DNA from: Lepidonotus clava
Lineage: Eukaryota; Annelida; Polychaeta; Phyllodocida; Polynoidae
NCBI GenBank assembly: GCA_936440205.1
Contig: OW387133.1
Span: forward strand, 49,068,374-49,132,373
DNA: 64,000 nt
Direction: 5' to 3'
The position numbers and the translations under genes were made by a program. Each line of letters begins with the position of its first letter. Position 1 is the first letter of the stretch. This document shows, one piece after another, positions 24,251-36,800 of this stretch. Below the pieces are notes generated by a model, which ran no database searches, had not been told where the DNA came from, and saw nothing but the letters and a program-made list of their open reading frames with translations.

Positions 24251-24890
24251 ATAAGATACCATTTCCGGAGAATGCCAGGGCCGCGCGCCTCCACACTACA
24301 CGACTCATTCTGCCACTGATATGTACCACCCACGGCCCAATAGGCCACGGCCTGGAGGACTGGGTGCGGTGTCCCAGGCAGCCGTTAGAGGGCGGGGCCA
24401 GCTGTGCACTGGATGGGTCCTGGATGTGGGGGCGGTCACTTGCCAAGACGGCGGCTGTTGGCAGGGAGCGGCGCCCGCCCTGCTCCAGGCGCCCACACCC
24501 ACCGGGCCAACAAACCACCTCCTCCAGCATGGAGCGGCCGCCACTCACTCAAAACAGCTGTACCTGGAGGACTAGAACAGGAGGCAGAGGCTGATGGATC
24601 CACGCTAAAAGTGCATACAGGATGAAGATATAGGATATCATTTAATGTGATTACATTTGGGTGGTTTGAGAAACCCTCCTCGGTCACAGATCTTCAGTCA
24701 CAGGAGGAGTGGGTGAGACTGTGACTCAGATGACAACTGCTGCTGGCGGGGGGCTGATGAGCACTGCTCCTCCTGTGTGTGCCATGTGCCGCTCTCCCCG
24801 TCAGAGTCTGAACTCTAACCGGGTCTAGCCGTCGCCGCCACACGCGGCCACCCGCGTCAGTCCGCGCCTCTCCCCACCCCTCCCACTGCC
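24250..24890 (+). promoter_or_regulatory. GC-rich GALNT2 promoter / 5' leader
   Basis: This is a sharp shift to CpG-rich DNA immediately upstream of the GALNT2 start codon. It includes an Sp1-type GGGCGGGGCC (24390-24399) and a YY1-type AAGACGGCGGC (24445-24455). No TATA box is apparent, as expected for a housekeeping CpG promoter. Several overlapping open frames here are composition by-products. The transcription start is not determined. Confidence 0.6.
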
Positions 24891-27800
24891 ATGCGGCGTC
24901 GTCGGCTCCTCCTGTGCGCCTTCGTCGGCTGCTGGGTGGTGGGCATCGTTCACTTCGGGGCATCCCTGCTCGGCCCCGACCCGGGGTCTCCGGGGGCGGG
25001 CCCTAATCCCGCCGCCGCCTCCTCCAGGGCCGGGCGTGGAGGAGACTGGGACAGAAGCCAGGACTCGGAGTTCCCCCGAAAACAACACCCCGTTCAGACC
25101 TACCCCATGCTGAAACTTGTTGGTGATAAATTGATCCAGGTGCACGTGAGCAAGGAAGAACAGGTACAACTTTTGACTTATTGGATATATCATTGTTACC
25201 TAAATGGTATGGTAGGTTAGGACGGGGAAATCAGATTTGTTTTCCAGATTCAATTTCATGATGGCAAGGCAGCCTTGTGGAAAACCTGTACCCTCTGTAC
25301 CCTGCAGCAATCATTGACTTTTCAGTTTTAGTTCACTCAAGTGCAGCTTAAATGCCAGGGATTGGTTTGCCCTTTTTAAAATCTGCCCCAGTCAAAGCTC
25401 AACTCATTGGAATCGATAAATCAACACAGAACTGATACGTATGAAAGGTTGGTATGTAAGTGAACTAGGCCTACAGCTGAATTAAAACTTATAGAATCGT
25501 TTATTCAAACACTAAAGTGTGGCATATATGATATATGTGAGTCTAGTTTTATTTTGTAGGACTATATACACGTGCACAAGACATTGAAAGTCTTTCAGTT
25601 ACTATGAAATTTGAACAAAGAAACAATGCCGATGGATACGATGAGGATTTCATTAGTGACTGCATGGTTGTAATGAAATACAGTAGGAAAGGTATTAAAG
25701 GACTTGGATTCTCTATATGTAAAAATTGGTATGACAACTCCCTAGGCGTTAAGGATCATACCAATATATTATTTTATAGTCACTGGCTCCTCCCTCATAT
25801 TGCATTACACATGTATCTAATAAGCCTAGGAAATTACTTATATGAGCTATCAAACAGTCGTGTCAGATGCAATTATCATATCTGGAATATGATACGTGCA
25901 TCAAAATCTCGTACAAAAAACAGAGCATTCCCCCCTGATTTTGGCCAAATTCCGAATTTTTCAATGTAAAATTCTAGACCCTGTTATAGTAACTAGTTAT
26001 AGAAACAGACTAAAATAGTTCTATCACTCTCTTGGTCTATAGAATCCACTAAAGATAGACGTGTACTATTCTGTATCGTCCTGTACCAAAAAAACTAAAC
26101 TTGGTCCTCCATGTAGTTTTATCGAGTCTGTCCCACTGCGGTGCCGTAATCTATAGGCCAAAGCCAAGTATATTATGCCTCTTTATTGATACCATAGCAA
26201 CATTTCGCAACAGTGTTTAACGCCCCAAGCAGTTTCAACACCCGAGCAGGTTTTTCGTCCATGCGCCCAGTAAAACGTGTTACCCTTCATCAGCTCATGC
26301 GAAACGAACCGCCCGGTCAGTCACGAGTAGTATATCAGAAGTTTGTTTTGCATCAGGTATGTGCAAATAGATAACAAGCAAGTTTTTTTTAAAACCAATG
26401 TTATAAACACGGCATCGATTCTATGACTAGCGTTTATAACAAGAAATTTAAGGGGCGACATTTTAGATCGAGCTAACTTTTTTTTAATCCTCGAATCGGT
26501 CGTTTAAGACTGCATGCATGTGTCATTGTTGATCAAATTTGCACAGAAAATAATCTGATCTAACCACTTCAACACACATCAACAGATAGCCTTGTGGTTT
26601 TGTGTGTACCTAAAGTACATCTGTTATAGTGAGGCGCGCACTGTCTACCGGATGTCTGGTGTTTCAGGCACTTTGAGTACAATAGATGAGACGCCCCTGG
26701 GAGTATATATGTCCATAGGCTAAACGTATACCCGGGCGTATACCCCTCACTTGAGCTAAGTGGCAAACAGATCTAACTCCAACACATTGCAACTTGCCAG
26801 CTGTGGTAAATTCACACTGCTGCGCTCGCCTTACAACCAGTATATCGCACTGCCCTTGAATCAAGAATTTGACAAAGTCCTATTAATTTAATGTAATAAT
26901 AGTTGTGATTATGATGCGGCACAACTGATTTTCCTAAGCAGACCTTTTCACATTTTCAGAGACAAAAGATAGAAACACATTAAGCAGGTAGGCTATTGTA
27001 TTTGTCATAGAAAAGGGATGCACAAAAATGTGTGGAGTTTCTTTTTAGTCATAACATTTCATAATATATTATAATAGTAATAACTGTCCTATGCATATAT
27101 ATGAAAGAAATAATTGTTACTTATGCATGTATATTGCATGGCTATATTGCCTACTTTTATTATAAAGATGAAGAGAAAAATATTTCTCATCTCCGGTAAA
27201 CAGTTCGCCCATTACGTATAACGATGTGTACCATACGCCTTTCTTTGGTTGCTTTTTAAGAACTGCGCAAATAATTGGCCTTCTCCCTCTGAGGGACCTA
27301 ACGTATACACAGCAGACTCTTTAATCCTTACACCATGCTTTTAATGGCACTGAGGTAAACACAAGGCAGCTGACTCATTGAAGGTTCCCCCCAAGAACTG
27401 AGAAGAAGTGGCCCTGAAGTCTGGCATCGGAGCTGGCATGTATGTATACCAGTACAGCGGGCCGGGCCAGCTGGCAGATCGATGGCGATAAGACGGCCCC
27501 AGCTCTAAGAACATACTGTCCCCAGTCTGTGGGAGTGAGAGAGGCAGTCAGTGGGTGGGTGCACGGGGCCCTGGAGGAGAGGAATGGTGCTGGCCACGGT
27601 GCCTGCTGCTGGGTTCTGGCTGTATAAACAGATCTGAGGGCCCGGCCTGCCTGCCACCTCTCCCCGGCACTGCCCCCCGGCCCTACCCCTCCCCCTCCCC
27701 GGGCCCCACCCCGACGCCGGCCGGTGTTTGTTCTCCCCCTGAGCGCCAGTTGGGCCACGTTTTACACCGTCTGAACCACATGGCAGAGGCGAGATGGCAA

Positions 27801-30800
27801 ACACATGAAAAATGCCGAGCATTCAACCCACGTTTGATGATTGGGTAGGGTCTCAAGTAAGCTGTAGGAAGGGAGACGTGTCAAAGAGAAAAATAAAACG
27901 TCTTAGGCAGAATCCAATTTCTAAGGGGTTTGTAAGGCTTAAGGTGGATGTTTGCATTACTGTTTTATTGGACTCTGGGGTACTTAGTTTGTCAAGGTTG
28001 AATTGTATCATTATTACCTATAATGCTTTTATGTGAATTTGTAACACAATGTTGTAAAACAACGCTGTGGCACAAATTATTGTCGTATAGCTAAGTAACT
28101 TTCATCTAACTGTGAAGGCGCATAGAGATTATGCATGGGCCTGTTGGAGGATATCATTTTACTTCAAGCTACTGATTATTGTTACCATATGACTGAGATA
28201 GTAATATACCGCTTCCCATATTACATGATCGCACATCACTTACAATTACAAAATTGGTAAGGGCTAGGTTTCCTTACAAGTAATTGCTTTTGGATAGCAT
28301 TTCAGACTAATTATTGTTCAATCAATCCACGATTTGTAATATGTAACGATGTACGTAGGGACTTAAATCAATAACCTACCCTTGCATTATGACCCATCAC
28401 ATCAGGCAGCTAGCCAACACCGAGGGCCATGGGAAAGTGAGAGTGGAGTGTAGGACACATCGTGACCACATGGACAGTTTCCCACAGACAGACTTTGGGC
28501 ATATATAATTTGTACTACGTATACTTCTATCCTGCAGCTATATGGTTGCAAATTTTCATCAGTCAATGCAGTCATGTCGTTAGGAAAGGTGCAATGACTT
28601 GATCTGGGAATTTAGGGCTTTAATATTAAGTTGATCCATTAAAGGTTTAATGTAGTTTTATAATACGGTTTCCATGAAGAAACTAGTGTTTCTGAGTGAT
28701 ATCAGCTGCCTAAACAGTACTTTCGTACTTGCAATGGATCCCTTCTAGTGTTTTCAATCTCCTTAGATGCATATTGACCGCAAAATCTGCACTCGACGTT
28801 AAAATATGCTAGCGAATAGTCAAAATAATATATCTTCATTAATGAAGGGAATCATGCAATGATTTTACTAGTGCCACTATTGTTATATATCATAATTACC
28901 TAATGTGACAATAAGCATAATTGATAGTTTTTATTCGACGTGTAGTGTGCACTAGCCTCATGTAAATAATATGCATAGCAATAATGTTCTTATGTTAATT
29001 ACACATTTATAGACTTTCTCTATCTATTCTATCTATAGGGTGAAGATAATCATTGTCACTCAGAGTTACATGCATATGTTTTGGAATAACATGCACAATC
29101 GAGAAATCCTGTGTTGCAAATACATGTCATGAGGTTCATGCTCGTCAATGACAAAATAGCAAATTACAGTGGGTAATTCCAATTAATTATTCATATGGCG
29201 TGTATCCAGCAAGCCGAAATACAATGCAGGTCTATAGGCCTGTTTCCACCGAACGATTTTTCGCTAACGACGCCGAACGACACCGAACGACACCGAACGA
29301 TTTGCAAATCGTTGGTATTTTTGACGAAAAATCGTTCGGTGGAAACAAGAAATCGTTAGTACCGACAATTGTTAACGACACCGAACGACAATTTTGAACG
29401 ACAGACCGACCGATTCACGAACAACAAAATATTAAACGTGTTTAATATTTCGCACGATTTCTGACATCGTGAACGACAAAATGAGGGCATTTGTCGTTCA
29501 CAAAAGGCATGTCGTTCGGTGGAAACAACTTTATCGTGATCATTGCGAACGACAAAAATTAAATAAACCGCGGAAAGTAGGTCAGCCAATAGGAAGCGAG
29601 TATTCTTTCACGTGATCTCAGCGTGGCCGTAAACAGGACTCGGCAAGATGGCGACGCCCAGGGCAAGCACGTCTGGAAGCAAATCGGGAAAAGCATCGTC
29701 AAATACACGTTTCAAATGGCCCAAAGCCAAAGAAGACGACCTAGCTGCGATGTATAAGGCCAAAGAGTATCTCTACAACCCGAATGCCGACGGATATCAC
29801 GATAGACCTCGTAAACTTCGATGCATTCATGCCTTCGCAAGGAAGTTAGGTATCGACTGTGAGTATACCGGTATTATCGTTCACCCAACACATGTTGAGA
29901 TCCGACCTACATTAGTATCGTGAAACGTACATGAGTTCACGATTGAATCGTTTAAACCAATATATGTTTCGTAAACTGATTATGTTATTACAAATACACT
30001 GAACCTAAATGTCTAAATATCTGTGTGCGAATAATTCGACAAACTGTAAATGTATATACTGATGTCATCAATGGAATTTCTCTGAACTTAGTTCTTTACG
30101 GATGCTATAACTATTTTAAATAATGTGTATAAGAAAACAAACAAATTGTTCAATATTAAAATTAACAGTAAATATATATTACTAAAAGATATTTGAGTTT
30201 GACATATTAAATCATTAAAGTGAAAAACTTTAGATTTAGTAAATATGTCCCGATTTTTTTTTTAAACAAATCTTTGTACTTGTTCATTGAACAAAATATT
30301 TCGAAAGATAAAAAATATAAAAATCGTTAGTCATGATTAAATTATCGTTGGTGTTTCTAAAAAAACAAATACATTCCATAGATAATTATTGTCTTTCAAA
30401 ATAATCTTTCATCACCAACACTTTCCTTTGCAGTCAAACACGTTCTGAAGAGAGTGACGAGCTTCAGGACGCAGTTTACGAGGGAGAAGAACAAACTCGC
30501 AAAAGCCAAAAGTGGAAGTGCTCCTTATAAACAGACCAAACGTAAAAAACAAATGATGAAAATCCTGTCGTTCCTAAACCAGTACACCAGCACAAGGGAA
30601 ACGAGGTCATCCCTTCCAAGGAAAGCAAAAACCAAGGTTCAATTGAATAATAATTATTTTCAATCTAAAGACAAATGATAATACTAATGTGGAAAAAATA
30701 TATTTTCAGTAACGTTTAATTCAAAGACATAAATGTTTTAACCCATAAAAAGACAACATGGAGATAGTGTAGAAATAAAGAATTGCATTTAATTAAATTA

Positions 30801-33800
30801 TGTCACAATTTTCGCGATTATTTAAATGTCGTTCATTATAAATAATCTGATACATTATCTTGGGTTTAAATATTACAAAAGTAACTATTCCCAACGACAG
30901 AAATTGTTAAAGACAACAAGTAATTCTAGAATGTTTTAATGTAATTCATGCTTCGTAACAAAATGTCGTTCAATGACAACCAAAGATATTTTGTCTCTAT
31001 TAAGAAAATATTAAATAATATAAACAATTATGTTCTTCAGTACTTTCATCTCTTTTAATTTTATTGAAAGAAATTTTATTTTAAATTTTTTTCAGAAGGC
31101 CGGCGACACTTTGACACGTCAACTACAGGAGCAGGAGCCCAGTCCTCCATCCCATGATGACGTTGACGCAGATGACGACTACAATCCCAAAGAAGAGGAC
31201 AGCGACCAAGGAGACGCATCTTCATCTGAAGATGAATCCGTCGGTGGAGAAGACTCCGAGTCTTCAGAGGCTGACATTGACGATCTACAAAAAGCTGATA
31301 TCCAGGCACAAAAAAGGGGTCACGACAAGGACGATGAGAAAGACAATGCACAACGGGAACCCGTAGATCTTTCAGTTGAACACGATAATTCTGGGGTTAC
31401 AGAGTCGGGGCAGGACACCACATTGGATTATGACCTCGCCCAAGTCGTTCAAGAACTTGGCAAAAAACCAATATCAGGTCTCAGCGACACAATTTCTGGA
31501 GAAGATGCAAACGTCACATTGGACAGCTCAACAGATCTTCATGAGTTAAATCTACGTCGCGACCTTATTTCCGAGCAACACAGAGTTCCTAGAGTTCATC
31601 TTTCTCCCTTGCCAGGAAGGATGGTCAAATATAAATCGGACGAATCCTATGACACGGACCGACAAGATGACGATAGTAGCCGACCAACGGAAAAGACAAA
31701 GAAAATGTCGTGTGGTCTATCGTACACTCAAACATCCAAGAATGAGGCAAGTTCATCATCAAAAACAACATTAGATGATGAAGTTCGATCACCAACACCT
31801 CCTGCACTTGAGGACGACACACAGGGGTCCCCTTCTCAATCACTGCTTAGTGGAAAAAAGGCAGGTTCGACCAAAAAGAATAAACCTGTCGTTCAAAAGC
31901 AGTTTAATCTAAGAAGTCGGCCTACAAGTCCACAAGTCATTACCCAACTAGTATCAGTCGTTAGGTCAGAAGACAGTACACAAAAAGATGACGACCAATC
32001 TGGAGCCGGTAGGACCGTTAAAACATCCAGACGTAGTAAATCTCCAGCAGAATTGCATTCCAAACCAGACTCATCTAAAAAACAACCGATGGATCCTCCA
32101 AAAAAACTTGTAGGGTCTAAGCAGTCTTCTGCTGCTTCGTCAGCAGCTAGCACGCCGACAGCTAAATCCAAAAGAGAAGGTCGTTTATCGTTAAAAAAAA
32201 AAACAACAGAAAGTAAAGAACAAGAAGATCCCAAGAAAAAAGTGACCGACAAAACTGATGAACATTCCCAAGCCGGGGATGACGTTATCGTCGTAACTAC
32301 AGATGAGGACATTATTGGTCCTTCTCAACCGACCAAAAAAAACTAGAAAAAAAACATTCTAACAGTGAAGATTCCTCCTACAAAAAAAGGGAAAGGACGA
32401 GGGAAAGGGTCTTCGGGAAAAACATCGCAGCCAGGAAAGAGTGAGTCAAAAACTCCAGAAGAACAAATTGTTCAAATGCAACAGCAGAAACTAGAGATGA
32501 TGTCCGAGATGAATGAGGCCTTCAAAGCAAAACAGCAACGACGAGATACCGTTGTATCTTTATGGGGCCAGATGCAGCTCCAAAAAATGGAGCTAATAAA
32601 AGACGAAGAAGTGTGCGATCAGTTGATGGAGCATATATCCCACGTCACAAATAAGGCCTTACGCGGAAAATGGCCGGAAAAGGAGGTAGGACAAAAAAAC
32701 ACTAGATCCGATTCTACTGCGACACTTCAAGAAGATGTCGTTGACGATCAGCCGACAAAGATGGTAACGAAGACCAGGAAAAGGAAAGATTCCGCACAAT
32801 CGTCGACCCTCAGCGACGAGATGAACATATCAATCGGGAACACTTCAGTTTGTCAAAGGACAAAACCGATCGCGGATGAATCTTTTTCAAGTCAACAGGC
32901 CAGACAGATGCAACAAGTTGTCCCATCAGAAATGATGCACCAGAATCCAGTAGCATTTTACCCAGGATTCATGACGTCGCCCCAACCCTTAGGACCGACA
33001 CGTCCTCATTTTGAAATGATGCCACATCGTCCGAATCTCATGAATCCTCATATGCAAAATTTGCCTCGACCGACATTTCCCCCGTTTCAACCCCAAATTC
33101 CAGTTAATCCTGGCTGGAACATGCCATCACCGTCTAATCAGATATACTGCCATAATTATAACCAGTACGCAACAGGGAGCGGAAATGTTGAATCGTGGCA
33201 ACGACAGAACCAGGATCAACCAAATGTCGTACAGCATCCGACACAACCCCAGAGAGCTCAAGATGATATGAACATCTCTACACACGACACCTCCATGTCC
33301 AGCGGAGGATTCCAGCATCAACATCAACAACTACAACAACTCCAAGACAATGCCGCTGGAGGATCCACAAGGAGTTCGACACCGACAAACCAAGTCGGTC
33401 TTCCAACCTATCAAAACATTGGCTAAAAAACATAGAGACAAGTTTAGTAGTTTAATGTTGTCAAAGACAAACCTAGATAAGAAAAGACTGTTATTATTTG
33501 GAGACATTAGATTTGTTCAAATCTTACATTTAATATGAGAGAGCCAAGAAATATGTGACTTTATTTTTCGTTATTATATTAACATTTTAAGTTTATAAAG
33601 ACACAGCATTCACCATGGACGACAAGTGTTTAAAACATGTGGCCACGATAATTTTTTTTTTTTGGTCGGCACCGTTCATACACAGACGTTAAAGAAACAT
33701 TCAACAAAAAAGATGATTACTATGGGATCAACATATTTGCATTTTATGTAATTCTTTGATGCCAGATGTTTGTAAAATTGTCTTTTGCATTTAGAATTTG

Positions 33801-36800
33801 TTAAGTTGTATTTTTTAGATTAATATCTGTGATTGATGGAAGGGAAATATTTTAAGCGAAACTCATATTTCAACGAACGACATTAAATATTACTTGTCGT
33901 AAAGTGTCGTTATATGATCGGCGAGACACACTGTTATTTCTCCACGATTAAGGCTGAATATGTGTTTGACATATAATAGTCATACTCTATTGTTCTTTGA
34001 CCTGCGAGACACACATTTCTATCACTGAAATCAAAGTTTTAAATCAGTTTTAAAGTTTTGTGTAATTGTTAACGATATGAATATTGGATTTCCAAACATA
34101 CAAAGATTAGAGTATGTATGATCAGACATTTTGTATTATTATTTTTTTTTTCTTTATGATATGTCTAAAATAAATAACAATAATCATGGCATTTTAGGGT
34201 TTAACTTCCAAACTACTATTAAAAAACAAAAATGAATATTATTAAGGTTTACTGTTCATTAAGACTATTGTATTTTGAGATTATATTAAGTGACGACATA
34301 CAGTCACTACTGTTGGACTTAATATTGTCCTAACGATTATTCCATCTTTGAGGTTAAATAAATGTCTTCTTACTTTGCCTTGGTATGAGATGAAGTTGTG
34401 ATTTCACCGAACGACTGCCTTTGTTTTTTGGCAAACTAAGAGAAATATCGTTAGGAGATTATAATGTTTAATAAATCGTGCCACACATAGTTGAAAGATT
34501 TTCTAAAAAAAAAACTACCGACATTGCAAATCTCATTATAAAATATCTTTGTGTTATCCAATGTCGTTTGGTGAAAAGATGCCTTCATCTCAAGGAATTT
34601 TGTTTATTTTTTATATATGTAAGTTTTATTTTTCTTAAGTACAGATATCATATTATTTGCAATGATTTGTCAGAGTCACAATGTTTTATTTCATTTATTA
34701 ATTCTGTAGTTCTTTTCCTTAAGTGACTATCTATTTATAAATCGTATGACACATTATTTCGGTGTTAATATCTTTATAGCATATCATTCTAATTCAAATT
34801 GGGTACACAGGATGTTTTGGTTTTAATAACCTAATTCTTGGTAGTTCAATATGGTTGTGGAATTTAAACTAAGAAAAGGATCATTTTCGGTTCTATAGTA
34901 CACAAACAAGATTAGAGTGTTGGACTTGTTAAAAGACATTGTTTAATATAATAGACGACCAAAAATAAAAAGTTATGGAAGTTTGAAATGTTTATTTATT
35001 TCTCGTTGTCATTTTTATAGTAATTTTTTTTTTTAATGGTTTGTAAAGAGTTCATATTCATTATGGATTTTTTATGTGTATGGAAACATATATATTCTTT
35101 TTTTTTAGACTTTAAATTTCAAAACTGATTAATTAAGTATTTTAGGAAATGATTGATATCCAAAGTATAGACATTTATATTTTGTGTTTGTCGTAAGTCA
35201 TAATTTTTTTAACGATTTAAATACCATGTCGTAATTAACGACTGAACTAAAGACATGTCACACGATTAGACTTGCAAGCATTTGTTTTGCCAAGGAACTC
35301 GTCCTGCAATACTGAGAAAGTAATCGGCTAGTGTTTCTCGGATTCTTTTGGCGAAGATGGTTGGATTCCTTGCTCCTGCTGGGTAGATGTCGGGAAGTTG
35401 ATGGGGACTTGTTCTCCAGTCTCCAGGGATTTCGTCGTGATTCAGATCTTCGTAATCAATCATTCCGGGTGGTATATAATTACGACCACAACGACGCCGG
35501 AGCATGTTGTGGAGGCAAGAAGCTGCTAGCACTACCGATTCGACTCTGTCTGGTTCAAGATGTATGTCGGTGAGGAAAACACGAAATCTATTTGCGATTA
35601 TCCCAAACGCATTCTCCGATACGCGTCGTGCCCTGCTAAGACGATAGTTGAATATGGTTTGTCGGTCCGTTAATTCTCGTCGTGAGAAGGGTTTCATCAT
35701 ATGCTCATCAAGTGAGAAAGCATCGTCTCCAACAATGACAAATGGAGTTTCAACATTTGTTCCTGGCAGACATGTGGGACGGGGCAAGTCAACAGTGTCG
35801 TGATCGATACCCTCTTTTAAGCTGCATCTTCCCCATATTCCTCCGTCGTTAGCTTTTCCTTCGGTCCCGACATCAACATATATTAGTTCATAATTATGAT
35901 CTACTAAGGCCATCAATACGATTGATTTCGTTCGTTTGTAGTTATGGTATGTCGAGCCGCTGTTTGCTGGAGTCACAATTCTCACATGTTTCCCGTCGAG
36001 CGCTCCCACACAATTAGGAAAATTCCATCGTGCTTGAAATCCAGACGCAATCTCTTGCCATTTCTCCATCTCTTGAGGAGTCTTTGAATGAAACGACAAA
36101 AACAAAAAATAGTTACCGACAAAAATTAATAACGACTTTTTGTTTAAACATATTGCATAACTATTATTTAACGTTTTAAAACATTTTTTACTCTCCAATT
36201 ATTTAAGAAAATCTTTAGTCCATAAAGGAAAAATTGATATATCATTAATTTAGGAAAAATTATAGTGTGTTTTCGATTGCCCATAGAATTTTTTGTTATT
36301 TTTATTACCGTAAGATATTCATCTTTCAAAGCACTGTAAATTCCTTCACAGACGAGTGGAATCTTGTTGCAGACTGTGGTTCGCCCTTGTCGAAACTGCC
36401 TAGATAGATCTCGTTGCACTCCACCTAGAAATAAATTATTATGCTCAGATATGATAACATAAATTAATAAATAATTTGTTCTTTGAAAGTAATATTCATC
36501 AAAATACATATCTTTAACACACATTGATAATGTTGCGTTTACGATTTTTTTGGTCAACTACTGAATTGTCGTTTAAGTTTTAATTTATTAGTTAATTATT
36601 TGTCTTTCCTTACCGAAAGCTAAGAACTTAAGAACTGCACTGAGAACTTCTGCTGCTGGTATCGCCTTTCGTGCATTGGTGTTCATCTTTTGTATGAAGG
36701 GGGTGACCTTCCCTAGTAGATAATAGAAAGTGTCGGTATCCATCCGTAACATACAACGGAATTCCTCGCGATCATGAAGCTGTAAAGACAAAAGTATAAT

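Noticed and set aside
24235-24963. Several overlapping frames of 70-120 aa upstream of GALNT2
   Set aside because: They overlap on both strands in CpG-rich promoter DNA. They have no family features and are explained by the scarcity of stop codons at high GC.
32365-33426. A separate third gene in the Harbinger element
   Set aside because: It is in the same frame as the preceding MADF-like gene, separated by a single TAG, and has no convincing ATG of its own at the boundary. It is treated as the tail of that gene.
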